From positions 15,733,501 through 15,797,500 of the forward strand of contig NC_083379.1 of NCBI RefSeq assembly GCF_031755915.1: DNA of 64,000 bases, read 5' to 3'. Under the pieces are notes generated by a model. It was not told the origin of the DNA and did no database searches. It worked only from the letters and a program-made list of their open reading frames with translations. The DNA is from Ziziphus jujuba. Lineage: Eukaryota; Streptophyta; Magnoliopsida; Rosales; Rhamnaceae. This document shows, piece by piece, positions 13,701-25,927 of this stretch. Both the position numbers and the translations under genes were made by a program. Each line of letters opens with the position of its first letter. The first letter of the stretch is position 1.

Positions 13701-14364
13701 TCAAAGGAAGGTAATTAAATCTTCATCATCATATATGCCCCAATACTCAGGAACATCAACTAAGTCCAGGGTTAACCATTTAACCAAGCCTATTTGTGTA
13801 TAAATTTTACCCATTATGGATAGTATCAAAGTAACATAACAATATTGAACACACTCAAAAGCATTTATTTTCCAACAAACTACCAAGATTTAGGTACAAA
13901 TTTCATTCTAATGGTGTTCTTCACTACAAAAGCTCCTTTTGTATAATCCCAATAGCATAAGCTGATGGTGAAACAAATGCCACTACATGCGAATGTTACA
14001 TTCTCCAAAGGAAAACGAAAACTAAACCAATAACATTATGACAGAAATGGAGAACCGTGATCAAGTCAAACTCACTAGGAAGAAGGCTCAAATCCTTATG
14101 GAATCGCCCAGACTCATAGCCCTGAGTCCGTTCAATTGGCGCGGAAGAGTCGGAGCCGGGAACGCAAGGCTTCTCATCTTCAACAGGAGTGATAGCTCTC
14201 TGAGCTAAAGCACCCAAGCAACAACATTCCAATTTGCGGTACCTCTGAAGATCATGAGTCAAATCCAAAGCAAACACAGAGCGCCTAGACCCCAAATCAG
14301 AGACACCCAGATGAGAAGAAGGAGTTTTAACACAAACCCAGAAAGGAGAAGACTTAAGAGCCAT
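8522..14364 (-). CDS. ADT1: Arogenate/prephenate dehydratase, chloroplast, ADT1 type
   Basis: Decarboxylates and dehydrates arogenate to phenylalanine (some members also use prephenate) in plastids. Eleven minus-strand exons: 14364-14076, 12981-12914, 12835-12743, 12661-12461, 11107-11027, 10933-10838, 9623-9546, 9463-9374, 9273-9206, 9061-8980 and 8578-8522. They join in frame to 400 residues. The start is the first ATG (MALKSSPFW). Residues 1 to about 90 look like a transit peptide. The dehydratase domain runs from KVRVAYQG (about 112) to about 300, with PIENS 163-167, [13 protein letters not shown] from 170, and the TRF catalytic triplet at 283-285. A regulatory ACT domain follows (about 303-395) with the phenylalanine-site ESRP motif at 334-337. 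The multi-intron structure and the segment KALAVFALR fit Arabidopsis ADT1/ADT2, not the intronless ADT3-6; the sequence is closest, from memory, to ADT1 (At1g11790). Intron 4 contains a fold-back element. Confidence 0.95.
10747..10772. repeat. (TA)n microsatellite in ADT1 intron 6
   Basis: Uninterrupted TA dinucleotides lie close to the exon 6 donor side of the intron. A GA-rich run at about 10195-10226 is in the same intron. Confidence 0.8.
11515..12164. mobile_element. Fold-back MITE-like element with 8-bp flanking repeat in ADT1 intron 4
   Basis: The left half (from 11523) and the reverse complement of the right half (from 12156 leftwards) align over roughly 300 bases each. Shared blocks include ATGCACT.TCTTC.TCACTCGC, CTTTTGAAAAGTACC/CTGAAAAGTACC, TTTAGCCAATT.AAGTATAAAAT and CTACAAAATA. 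The element is almost a complete palindrome with little spacer. AACGCTAG flanks it directly at 11515-11522 and 12157-12164. An 8-bp target duplication points to the hAT superfamily, but the termini are imperfect. No protein is encoded. Confidence 0.75.
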
Positions 14365-14900
14365 CAATGGAAGCCCAAATCTCTGTGAAACCCACAACCT
14401 CAATTCTCAAGCAAATTCAGTCTCACAAGAGAGGTCGTGGTTGGTGCTGTGGTTGTTGGGGTTGAGCTTCCAGCACCGCATTGTCCAAATGGAAGAGAAT
14501 GGTGGTGGGTTTTGGACCCCACAGAACCACAAAACATATATATATGTATATATATATATATATAAATCCAATACAGATTTCGATACGAACTGTGTAGGAG
14601 AGCTTCCGTTTCAAGTGAGAAAAATATATATATATATTTGCGTGAAATTAATAAATTTTCTTGGATAAGTTCAAAATTTGGAAAAGACCAACAGGTCTGC
14701 ACATACTTAACTGGTTAGACGAGAGAAAGACTTTTGAGAGGTAGATGAGCAGAATGTTGGCGACACGTTTTTCTTTCCCCTGATTTTGTGTGCGTTAATG
14801 AAAGAAACGGCAAACAGAGAGCGAGAAGAGAAAAAAACAAGAAGAAAAAGAGAAAGAGAAAGGTGTGAAAAAGATTTGAGCTCCTTTTTTTACTTTTTTT
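14365..14900 (-). promoter_or_regulatory. Probable promoter and 5' UTR of ADT1
   Basis: Lies immediately upstream of the ATG at 14364. It contains TA-rich stretches at about 14537-14564 and 14622-14636, either of which could act as a TATA element; no single box can be chosen. A purine-rich GAGAAAAG tract lies at about 14815-14865. Confidence 0.35.
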
Positions 14901-16704
14901 TCTACTTAAATATTTTATTTTTTTATTTTTAAAAAGACACGGAGAGAAAAAAAAATTTTTTTTTTAAAACAATTCGTGGAGGTGGGCCACAGAAGTATTT
15001 ACACCTTCACGTATCCAATTATATTTAAGCTTTTGGGTCTGAATTTAATTGCTTTCCTTCTATATGGTTCTTGATTTCTGTGTAAGTCATTCACCAAAAA
15101 GTTTTACTATTTTATCATCTGCGCAATGCAAGTTATTCATAAAATTAAAGATTTTCTTATTTATTATTATTAGTATCTATAGTTAATTTATTAATCTATG
15201 TGATATTAAAATTTTAAAAATAAATTTTTTAATAATAATTATTTAAATTTATCATACTATATATAAATTTTAATTAATAATCATTTATTTAATAATAATA
15301 AATAGCATTTTATTCGTTAAATTAACTTTATCTTTTTTCTTTTTTCACTCTTCATTCACATCCTATCTCTGATTCTTGTCTCTATTTTGGCTAAAGTTGG
15401 CTGGGATTTGAGATTTTAGCTTTGGAAAAATTATTGTTATTTTATCAGATTTTTCTTTTTTTTTTTTTGGAGTTTTGTTAGAAGTACCAATGGATTTACA
15501 AATCTAATTAAATGAATTTAATTATATTGTATAATTTTTTTATAAACAAACCTATATATATATATATATATATGTTTCATTGATATTCTATTTAGAAATG
15601 ATAACAAAATAGTATTTTGTAATTTTTTTAGAAAAAGTGTGGATCACGGTAATTTCGATTTTCAACATTTAAGAAAGTTGAGCGTCTAGAAAGTAATTCT
15701 TTTTTCAAACTATGTGGTTGCGTAAACAAAGATCAATTCTATAAATATTTTAAACAATTAAATTCAACTATTTTGACTTTGAACTTTTAATCATTTATTA
15801 AGGAACTGTCTTTTCGAAATCCGCCTGGTTTAATTAAATTCATTGTTTTGCATATGAAATTTTTTTTTTATCATTTTTGAACACTGCTTGTTAGATTAAT
15901 AACATGTATGAACTTTCAAAAATTTTACAAAAACACAAATTATGGATAAAAAAAAAAAAAACAACTTTAAAGCTATTATATATAATAAATAAATAAAAAG
16001 TAGCTGGACCAAATTATTCATCTTCCTTTTTGTGCTAAAAAGTTGGTTTATATGGCATAAATGAGCTGCAAATTTAACAGCCCTCCATTCTGACTGGGGA
16101 AGGCAGGGTCAGTACTAAAACATAACAGAAAATTCAAATATAGGAGAGCAGTCGCTTTCACTTTAATTTCCGTCAATTCCCAATTTTGTGTCTCCAAATG
16201 ACCGCAATTATATAAAATATTATTCACCAAAAAAAAAAAAAAGAAAAAAAAAACACAGAATTATATAAAATATAACACCATAAAACATTTACTTCACAGC
16301 CAAAAAATAAAAATAAAGTAAAACACACCAATTTACATTTACAAGTCTGCTTGGTAATGAAATCGAATAAAGCATTACAGCATTTTTTATGTAACGTTAC
16401 ATCTTATTGTGCTAACACTACAAGTCCATGAAATTAATTCCTTAGCAAAAAACGAAAAAAAAAGTCTTCAAATTAATTATCAAAAATTTATGATCATTCT
16501 GCATAATTCGTCTTTCTCCTGTATTCTTTTTAAACCCCCATTAAATTAATAATGATCATAATTTATTTTGTTGTTTATTAGTTAGCAATTGAACTTAGAA
16601 AGTGACAATATAATAAATAAATATATCTTACCAATAAATATATGTTACCGACAGTTTTATCATGGGTCTATGTATATATATTTTTTAATAGTAAATTTAT
16701 TCTT

Positions 16705-16756
<52 letters not shown>

Positions 16757-17575
16757 TTGTGTGCAAATTAATTATTTGTGTATAAATTAATTACTTGTTT
16801 GAGTGATGGAGGGTGGCACTGAAGATTCCAACAACTTTTGTAACTATTTTAAATATAAAATAAAGATATCTAAAACATTTGAAAAAGTGTATATTTTAAT
16901 AATGCGTTTATAGTAATTTTTTGTCTTTTTCTTTATCAAGGATTGTAATATATTTTAAATTTTTAAATTAACAAAGTATTTGAATAATTATAAAGTTAGT
17001 GAAAATCTAAATGTTTTTTAGAAAAGTAAAATTTTTGAAATCTAGCAGAAAATAAATTTCAAAATATGGGAAACTAACCTGAAAAGTTGATCATCTCAAA
17101 TAAGTATCATTCTAAAATTCTCAGAAAAATTAATTTTATTTATTGTTTTAAATACAATTTACCTCTTAATTTTAATGTATAAACTTATTTAATTCCTTGT
17201 AAATATTATATTATTCTATTATTAATCAAACACAGTAAAAAGAATCCAAAAAACTTATTCATGATAATCTAAATTCTAAAAAATTGATTCTCAGAAATTA
17301 CTTTCTTTTAATACTTTCCCTTCTGCCAAACAAAGCGTAAATGGTGATGTGATTCCATCCAAACCTAATCAAACTTAGGACCTAAATGTGTTCTTTATAA
17401 TTTTTTGACTAGACTAAACTTAAAATGTATTTCTAAATGGAAGGTCAAACCTCGTTCAATTTTATAAGTTTTCTAAGACGAAAAATCAATGTAGACTTGT
17501 TAAAAAACTCAAAGTTTCATGCTTCATGATTTATCTTTATCCAATATATGTAACCTCAAAGTTTTTATTGTATAC

Positions 17576-17975
17576 TGGATGAGACAACAACCTTCAATTT
17601 GTTTAAAAAGGCTGCATATTTTAAAGCCATGTGAAGTTGTTTGATATATGTATAATCTGTACATTTTAATTCTGCCTAATATATTTATATAGACAAAATA
17701 ACAACCTTCAGTTTATATAAATCAAACACATATTCTATAATATATGAACTTATCCGGTATATATATATAACTTAGACATTTTGATTCTATTTAATATATG
17801 TAACGAGGAAACAACAATCTTCAATTTATACAAATCAGATGCACATTATATGATAATGAAGTCATTCAATGTACATAATTTGGACATTTTGATTTTGTCT
17901 CATGTATATTTACCGAAGGAAACAATAATTTTGGTTTATATAAACCAAACTCATGTAGTATAATGTAGATTTTAT
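17576..17975. repeat. Diverged tandem repeat, about 112-bp period, roughly 3.5 units
   Basis: The phrase ACAACCTTCAATTTG/T recurs at about 17584, 17699, 17811 and 17921, each followed by TATAAATCAAA-like sequence and then ACATTTTGATTCT and TAATATATGTA. The units differ by many substitutions, so the array is old. Confidence 0.65.
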
Positions 17976-18289
17976 TTAATTTTTCTATGTTGTTTATGGT
18001 TATTATTGACCTTTCATTGACGAATAGTTTTTTTTTTTTTTTGGTTTATAATATAAAAAATTATTAAAAATGTAATATGGGTAGAAAAAATGAGTGTGGA
18101 AGGAACCACTCAACACAAAATAGTATAGGAGGATAAAATGCATTTAATCTTCATTTTATTATAGTTCAGTGCAAGTCACAGGTTTATATTTCAAAAATTA
18201 AGAATAATGGTTCGCATCAATTGGTCAATGCACGTGAATTTGTATCTACCCTTCATATATATAAAACAAATTCATAGTAACATCTTCTG

Positions 18290-18290
<1 letters not shown>

Positions 18291-18324
<34 letters not shown>
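18291..18324. repeat. (TTA)n trinucleotide microsatellite
   Basis: About eleven uninterrupted TTA/ATT triplets between unique flanks. Confidence 0.9.
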
Positions 18325-19703
18325 TTGGTGCAAAGTTATCTCACTCGTGAGAATTTGAGAATCTGAATACTCAATGATAAAAAAATAAATAAGTAAGACT
18401 TCTCATTTTTTTAAAATATTTTGGTGGATCTCATATTGTTTTTGCAAATTTTTTTTTTTTTAATATTGGAATGGAAAATTTAAAATTTTGAGCATTGTCT
18501 GAGAAAATAAAAACTTTGCAATCTTATTTGAAATTAAATAAATCATCATTAGCTAATAACGCTATTATGGGACAAAAAAATAATGTAGATTTGGATTATC
18601 TACAAATGTAGATAGAACAAATTGTAATTATAGTAATTTGTGCAATATTGTTTTACGAGCACTTTTCAAATTGATTATCATACACTAATTTGGTATACTC
18701 TACAAACTATACATAACAATCATGGAGGACAAAGATAAAAATGGGGTTTTTTCTAAATAACATGGAAATAGAAATGATGACGTGTATATATATATATATA
18801 TGTTTTGATGAAGATAAACCAGTAATTAAAGAAAAAAGTTGACATATAAAGTTGACCGCCTTTGAATATGACATCAAACAAGTATTTTCCAAAGTCATAT
18901 TTGCTTTGCTTATGTAGGAAAGAGGGTACAATTTAAAAAGCATAATTCTCTTTTTTATTTTTATTTTTTCGCTGTCGATGTTGATGGCTTTTCACATTCA
19001 CCTAATCTACAACTGGTTTTTTGATGTAAAATACCATTTGAGATAATAACTTCGGCTGCTATTGTTGTTGGGTAGGTAGTGATTTGGACGAAGAATGTTG
19101 ACTATTTCCTGGTTGTTAATATTTAATTATATCAAGTATGTATGCGTGTGTATATATATATATATATTAAATGATATGAAAAGTGATTTATGAAGATGAT
19201 TGTAAAGAATAGTATTTATAATCACCATATCTATATGATTGTTATAATTTGATAATCCTAGATAGCAATCCACCATAGTTTCTTTTCATATATCCTTTAT
19301 CACATTAAAACCATATCTATATGCATATATGATTAATAACAAAAATCTGATATTTATTATCAAGTAAATCTTCAGACAATATTTCAGTAACAAAGTATTT
19401 ACCCAAAAAATAAAATAAAAAACATTTCAGTAATAAAGTAGTTATTTACTCATAAAGGTGAGTTGTTAGGTTTGAACCTATAGTATGATTTTTTTTCTTT
19501 CTTTTTTTAGAAAAAAAAGGGCTTGAGTCATAACTCATAAGGGAATATTTCATTGATATTCTTTGAGATTTGGGTTAATATAAAAATATCTCTTAGGTTT
19601 TAAATATATGATTTACATCTTTTGGAATAGTCTAAATTTAACCCTTATACCTTATTAAAATTTAATTATTTTTAAATTCCTTTTCTCTCTTTTTTTTTAA
19701 TTA

Positions 19704-19976
19704 TTTTAATTAAGTTTTATTTAAATTATATGATAGTTTTAATTACATAAGCTTTTTTAAGTAATTTATATATTTGACAAGCACATTTAGTTAATTATAT
19801 TTGAAAAATTATAACATATTTTCTTCTTAAATAAATTATAATATATTTAGTTAAATATATTTGATAAATTATGATACATTTAGTTAAATAAATTTGACAA
19901 ATTATCATTTAATTAAAAACGCTTATAAGATTTAAACTAAAAAGCTATCACATAGTTTAAATAAAATTAATTAAAA
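19704..19976. repeat. Inverted repeat (fold-back, MITE-like) with a tandem core
   Basis: The left arm at about 19704-19752 (TTTTAATTAAGTTTTATTTAAA..ATGATAG) is the near reverse complement of the right arm at about 19921-19976 (CTATCACATAGTTTAAATAAAATTAATTAAAA). Between the arms the phrase ATTTAGTTAAATAAATTTGA is repeated about three times. No target duplication was identified. Confidence 0.55.
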
Positions 19977-20149
19977 ATGTATATTAACAAAACTTTCAAT
20001 TTTTCAAAATTCATTTTCGCAAAATCATCAACAAGATTTATTTTTGTAAAGATAGTTTAAAAAAAACCAAAGGCAATTAAAGGTAATTCAATTTTATTAA
20101 AGATATAAAAGTAATTTAATTTGCCATTAATAGTTGTGAATGATTTATA

Positions 20150-20265
20150 AGTGAGATTCATCAATATTTAATACTTAAAGTATTATGATTTTACTTTTTG
20201 ATTGGTAGAAGTGGTCCATCACTGTTGAATATTATTTATAATTTGATAATACTATTTATTGGCAC
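20150..20265 (+). repeat. Copy 1 of a dispersed repeat, matching 59838-59990 inverted
   Basis: Contains GATTTTACTTTTTGATTGGTAGAAG, a CCATCACTGTTGAATATTATTTATAATTTGATAATACTATTT stretch in which most bases recur, and is closely matched by the reverse complement of 59838-59990. Two diverged copies of one non-coding element family, likely a MITE. Confidence 0.65.
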
Positions 20266-21130
20266 GTATTATTGGAGAGCTTATTTTAAAAATAGCTGAA
20301 AAATTTATATCAATGCTAAATTTTAAAAATGTCAAAATCATATTTATTATTGTAAATGCTTTAAGAGATTTTATAATCTGAAGGCAAAATGTAAAAAAAA
20401 AAAAAGAAAAAAAGAAAAAAAAAATTATAATGTGATCGAGAATGAAAACACGTTTAGCGAATTAATGTTGCGTGTTTGATAAAAAAGCATATCAGATTTT
20501 TTTTTTTTGGGGAGAAAAATGATCAGATTCAGATGAAAACAACACTGTAAAATTAATACAAATTTCGGTGCCTTTTTTTATTTCTTTATTTTATATCTAA
20601 AGAAGTAGAAATAATAGATGCATATAATTATTAAATATTATTTCTTACTTTTTTTTTTTCCTAATTTTAACTTGTATCGGTAATAATCAAAGTAAAAAAA
20701 AAAAGAAAAAAAGAAAGTAACGGTAGTTTTGTTTGTTTTGACAAAGTAACAGTAGTTTTAACAAAAAAAAAGAAAAAAAAGAAGAAGGTAGTTTTGTTAA
20801 TTATAGTTATTTATGAGAAAAAAAAGTAAATACTTACCATGCATTTTTATTATAACTATACACAATTCGTTAGCTAGGCTAGGGGATTTTTAAAACTGAG
20901 AAACTTTTATTGTTCATCCTAATTTTTACAACTTTGAAATTTCAAGCTGAATTAAATTTTCTGTAAAATTGCAATTACAAACTGTTTTTTTTTTTTTTTT
21001 TGTTTTTCAATACTATTAATTTTTGCTATGCCATTTTTTTTTTCCCCTTCTTCTTTATGTCACTGTTGAAGTAATTGTTAGGATCGATGACCAAACTCCC
21101 AAAAAAAAACAAAAAAAAAATTATGTGTGA

Positions 21131-23342
21131 TAGGTAGGATTCAGAAGGTAGGACCACAAAGATGGAGGAATCTCAACGGAAAGGTATAGAAGAGAGCCAA
21201 AACTAGTTAGGGAGTTTCGTTTCCATCCAGCGTAACAGATTCCACTGAAAATCCCAACATTTCGTTTGTATTCAATTTACTTTTTTAATTTAAATAACAC
21301 ACCCTCACTTTCTTTTCCTTTACGCCATATAATTAATTAAGAATAAATATATGGTTTTTATGAATTTTATTTATTTTTTATTAAATATGCAAACAACAAT
21401 TAAAAGCCTTTTTTTTTTTGTGTAAAAAGAAAGAAAAAAAAATCCTATATATACAGAAGAAGTTGGATAAGGTCGAGGCAGCCTATAACTGGTAAGCATG
21501 TTAATTTTGTTTATGGCTAAATAAAATGTACAAAATTAAAATAATAATAATAATAAAAAAGGGTATGTTTCTATAGGGCAACTAAATTTGAAAATGCTAC
21601 ATTCATTATTCATATGGGGTTGATGACGAATGTACAACCGTGTCACAGGCTGGAAAAATCTGGGTCCAATTGGGAAATAGTAGAGTGGGATTGGCTGGAG
21701 GGGTGTTTTCCTTTTTCATATGCTTCTTCTGGGGTTCGGATTGCCCAACTACAGCTTCACCATCACAGACACCCTGCTTCTGCTTTTATCAGATAAGCAA
21801 CTAACAAGCTCCACACAAACTCCCATCACAATTTTGGAAATGAGGCTGTCAAAATTTACAGCTTCAATATAAGAAAAAAAAAAAAGAGAACAATCTTAAT
21901 GTACTGTAATTCTGTGAAAAAAAAAAAAAAAAAAAAAAAACCCTCAAGCTCTTCTCTATATGTCTGTCTCTACAGTGTGTGAGTGTGTATGTTTGGAGTA
22001 TTGGCGAGTTCCTTGGGTTTGGGAAATGGGGGATTTTTATGGAAGTTGATGGAAGTTTACAGGAAGAATGCTGTGTCTGACAGAAAAATTCATACACGTT
22101 CCAGACCCAGTACATGCTTTGGATAGGGCCTTGTATGGCAAAAGTCAGAGTTAAATGGTCCACAAGGCCCATTTTGGAAAAAGGGAAATGTAGACCCATA
22201 AAGTATTTAAACCCAGAAACATTTGTGTGAGTCAAATGGTCTGCACTACTTTCCAGGTCCTTGAGCCTTTATTAAGTTAACGAAGGTAAATTCCTATTTC
22301 CTATTTGCAAGCTTTATCATAGATATGATGTATTTTAATAGTAATTTGACGAAACGGTCAAATAAAACCAACCAAAATAACATTGTTTCGGTGGAATTGA
22401 TAAACCGAAAGTTATAATGAGCACTTGAAAATTTACAATAATTTATTGGGTATTAAAAGTTTGACATGACGTAACTCGCAAAAATGAAAAAGACATTGTA
22501 GTGATATGGATATTCGATCATTTCCCAAGTATGATGCCAAAAAATATGTAATCAAACCAAAACCAAAAATACAAAATAAAATGCTTCCTAGAGATACCCT
22601 CATCCAAGCGAACCAGCCAATGGGGTAAATAGAAATAATAGGATGCCATTTTTTTTTCTTTTAAACTCCTAAACATACTCACTAGCAATGATCCCATATT
22701 TATGGGATTGCATTTTGCTGTATGAGAGACAAAAGACAAAAAGATCTCAAAGAGTTTTCAAGTTTTGGTGTTTGGATTTGGTTCCAGTTTAAGCCAACAT
22801 GTTCACTGTTCTCACTGGGGTGTGGTCGCAACACCCACCTACACAAAAGCCTACTACTTACTATAACTGGTCATCGTCTGCTCTTTTACCAATGGACCCC
22901 ACACCCACAAAGTCCCAACCAATCGTTTTCTGACAGCAAACTCCCAAAGTACCAACCCTTGCTGACTCTGCATAGTCCACGCCTAACTCGCCAATTCAAG
23001 GTTGCTATACTGTTTTTTTTTTTTTTTTTTTTTTTTTGCTCATTCACTTTTTTCTTTTTCGTACAGCACCCATGCCTGTACTGTGCACACAGTTCAGTGT
23101 ACTGTTTGGTAGCATTTCTTTTTCTTATTTAAGTAGGTAAAGAAATTTCCATTTATGAAAAAAAAAAAAAACGAAAAATGAATAGCAAATCCGTGATATC
23201 AAGGCGCCATAATTGCATTAACATTACTCAAAATTAATTAAAAGAGAAAAAGAAGGAAAAAATAAGTTACTGGGGGGGGGGGGGGGGGGGGGGGGGGCGG
23301 CTATGGAAATAAATATCCAATCCGGTGATTCAATTCAATGCC
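21131..23342. other. Intergenic region upstream of the ankyrin gene
   Basis: More balanced in base composition than the desert to its left, with several pyrimidine-rich stretches. Open frames of 123 residues (22235-21864, -) and 136 residues (22722-23132, +) run through poly-A and poly-T tracts, show no recognisable family and are probably chance. Most likely a distal promoter or transcribed non-coding DNA. Confidence 0.4.
23272..23297. repeat. Poly-G homopolymer, 26 G
   Basis: An uninterrupted run of 26 guanines, ended by CGG. It sits 46 bp upstream of the TATA box of the ankyrin gene. Such long G runs are rare in plant DNA, where A/T homopolymers dominate. On one strand it could form stacked quadruplexes; its exact length is the base call most likely to be uncertain. 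Confidence 0.9.
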
Positions 23343-23350
23343 TATAAAAG
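23343..23350 (+). promoter_or_regulatory. TATA box of the ankyrin gene
   Basis: TATAAAAG at 23343-23350, about 170 bp before the start codon and followed by a pyrimidine-rich leader (about 23380-23510). Position and sequence are classic for a plant core promoter. Confidence 0.6.
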
Positions 23351-23520
23351 ACGTGCCCCATTGCGTGTATTCAGTCTATTGCATCTTCTAACCGTTCCCA
23401 ATAATGGAGCGACCTTAATTACAAAATCACCCCTCTCCTCTTCTGTCCATCGCTTTGGTCGTTCTTCTTTTTAACATTTCACGCTCTCTCACTCCCTGGC
23501 CCGACCTGGTGGTATCAGCA

Positions 23521-25927
23521 ATGGCAAAGTCGTCGACCCCCTCGACGACGCAGTTCCCGGATATTAAGCCGGAGAACTACTCCCACAGTCCCGTCCACTA
23601 TGCTGTTGCTCTGGGCGACCGCACCAGGCTCTCCAGAATCATCTCCACCCTGCCTCGACTCGCGGATCCTGCTCAACTTCATACCGAGTCCGATTCCCTT
23701 GCTCAGGAACGTGTCGCTGACCACATCTCCTCCGTACTCGACCGCCGCGATGTCCCGCACAGAGAGACGCCTCTTCACCTGGCTGTCAGATTGAACGACG
23801 CCGTGGCGGCTCGCTATTTGGCCTCCGCCGGTGCTGACATCTCGCTCCAGAATTCAGCCGGCTGGAATCCCTTGCAGGAGGCTCTTTGTCGCCGGAGCTC
23901 CGACATTGCTCTTATTCTCCTCCGAGTTCACCACCGCTCTGCTTGGGCCAAGTGGCGCCGCCGCTTGCCTCGCGTCATAGCCGTTCTGCGCAGAATGCGG
24001 GATTTCTACATGGAGATTTCGTTCCATTTCGAGAGCTCTGTCATTCCCTTCGTCGGTAAAATTGCCCCCTCTGATACTTACAAGATCTGGAAGCGCGATG
24101 GTAATCTCAGGGCCGACACGTCGTTGGCCGGCTTCGATGGCCTGAAAATCCAGCGCGCCGACCAGAGCTTCCTATTCCTCGGGGACGGCGATCAGAGCCA
24201 TGACATTCCTTCTGGCTCTTTGCTAGTGCTCAACCGTGACAAACGCAACATCTTCGACGCCTTCGAGAACGCCGGAGCGCCGATGACCGAGTCCGACATT
24301 GCCGGGTTCTGCTGTCAGACAAGCGTGTATCGTCCCGGCATGGACGTTACGAAGGCGGAACTCGTCGGAAGGACCAACTGGAGACGACAGGAGAAGATCG
24401 AAAGCGTCGGGGAGTGGAAGGCTAGAGTTTACGAAATCCACAACGTGGTGTTCAGCTTCAGATCAAGGAAAGTCACAGCTGGCGAAGCAGACGTGGCAGG
24501 GAGCAAGCAGGTACTCCCTCTAGAGCTGGACGAAGACGATGATGGTTTCCTAGTGGCGGAGAATCCGGATTTCGGAATTCCCGACAAGCGGAGGCACAGC
24601 AGCTTCGTAAGAGAAGAGAGGCACAGCAGCTTCGTGAGAGAAGACAGGGAATTCGTAACGCTAGGGAGGAAGAGCGTGGATTTACCATCCGTAGTCGCTC
24701 CGCCACCACATAGGAGAGCTATTGCGGCGTCTGCGTCCGTGGTTCCGCCGCAGATGAAGGAGAAGGAATACGTGAGGAGCTTGAGGCCGTCGGTTTGGTT
24801 GACGGAGCAGTTTCCTCTGAAGACGGAGGAGCTCTTGCCGTTGCTGGACATCTTGGCCAACAAGGTGAAGGCTGTGAGGAGGATGAGAGAATTGCTGACC
24901 ACCAAGTTCCCGCCGGGGACATTTCCGGTTAAGGTAAGGGGCAATTTCGGCAGCAAAGGTTTTTGGGGTCTGTCTCTTTGGGTATTCTTTTTCTTTTTGG
25001 TGCTTTTCATGTTCGCAGCAAAGACCTCACTTGATCTTTCTGACTAATCAAACTTTGAAAACCATCTGGTTCCATGAGAAGCTTTTGTGGGGACACCGCA
25101 CACTTTATCTGCTCCCTGATTTTACAAGAATACCCCCAAGATTCGATTCCAATTTGAATTCAACAAAAAAAAATTAAAGGCAGGCAGGCGTGGCAGGCGG
25201 GCCCCATGTTTCATCCCTCACATCCAGATCGGTGTCCCCACTAAAGCTACATTCCAACCAAACAAAAAATTAAGTAATTAGTTTGACCTTGACTTTTGCC
25301 ACGTCAGTCGGGCCCACTACTGTGTTGACGTGTCAAGATCTTGGACGGTTCTAAAAAAACCATAGGGGTGGGACGCTGGGGACCAACTGCTAATAACTTT
25401 CAAGTTCCAATTAGTAACATGGGTAGGAATTGTATTGAAAACGATTTGATTAATCTGACGGTTGATGTTTGTTTGTTTGTTTGGTGGTACAGGTTGCAAT
25501 ACCCGTGGTCCCAACGGTGAGAGTGGTAATAACGTTCACAAAGTTCGTTGAACTCCAACCAACTGAACAATTCTACACTCCATTCTCAAGTCCAAGACAA
25601 TTGTTTCATGGTGGAGAAGGAGGAAAAAGCCAATCGGAGGAGGAGTACAAGTCACAGAGCAATTACTCATCTCTATTTTCATCATCATCATCATCATCAT
25701 CGTCATCAACATGGCTGAGGCGAAATAGCAGCCAATCGGGGTCTGCAGGCAAGCAGCAACAGCAGCAGCAGCCATGTGCTGCAATGACACAAGATTCCGA
25801 CCCTTTCGCTATTCCTAGCGGATATACATGGACAAGTGCCGATGACAAGTCTCGCAAAATGAAGAAATCCAAGTCCACAAGGAAGTCTAATTGTAGAGAG
25901 AAAGAAAAGGATATTGTTGGTGGGTGA
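23521..25927 (+). CDS. Ankyrin-repeat protein with ANKRD13-type GPCR-chaperone domain
   Basis: Two exons, 23521-24933 and 25493-25927, give 615 residues. The donor is AAG|GTAAGG and the acceptor GTACAG|GTT. The start is the first ATG in the open frame (MAKSSTPST). Ankyrin-like helices are visible at about 22-45 (HSPVHYAVALGD) and 80-115 (RETPLHLAVRLND, SAGADISLQNSAGWNPLQEA). From about 135 the protein matches the long C-terminal domain of ANKRD13-like proteins (Pfam GPCR_chapero_1): KWRRRLPRV, RRMRDFYMEISFHFESS, PSDTYKIWKRDGNLRADTSLAGFDG. That domain crosses the intron, ending in VAIPVVPTVRVVITFTKF. The tail is low-complexity (ten serines, six glutamines) and then has the conserved-looking motif DPFAIPSGYTW. 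Residues 358-375 contain a tandem RHSSFVREE/D duplication. Animal ANKRD13 proteins bind ubiquitinated cargo; the plant role is not known to me. Arabidopsis At1g11740 and At1g62050 are probable orthologues. Confidence 0.9.
24592..24645 (+). repeat. 27-bp tandem duplication inside the ankyrin gene
   Basis: Two adjacent 27-bp units (24592-24618 and 24619-24645) that differ at two bases. In frame, they encode RHSSFVREE then RHSSFVRED in the hydrophilic linker of the GPCR-chaperone domain. Confidence 0.85.

Larger units (their letters stand above)
14901..21130. other. AT-rich intergenic desert
   Basis: Over 6 kb without a recognisable gene. It contains poly-A/T tracts, (TA)n at about 15552-15572, 16708-16736 (running into (TG)n to about 16756), 18788-18801 and 19151-19167, the tandem repeat near 17.6-18.0 kb, and fold-back or MITE sequences near 19.7-20.3 kb, listed separately. 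The open frames present are short and low-complexity. Confidence 0.6.

Noticed and set aside
14996..21130. Hidden tRNA or snRNA genes in the desert
   Set aside because: I looked for tRNA-like box A/box B pairs and clover-leaf stems by eye and saw none convincing; tRNAscan-SE would be decisive.
21864..22235. 123-residue minus-strand frame
   Set aside because: Ends in a phenylalanine run from poly-A and has no homology that I recognise. Possible non-coding transcript at most.
22722..23132. 136-residue frame upstream of the ankyrin gene
   Set aside because: Contains poly-F from a poly-T tract and has no recognisable motif; likely promoter DNA.
24429..25010. 193-residue antisense frame in the ankyrin gene
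   Set aside because: Shadow of the GC-rich coding exon on the opposite strand; the sense frame has clear domain motifs.
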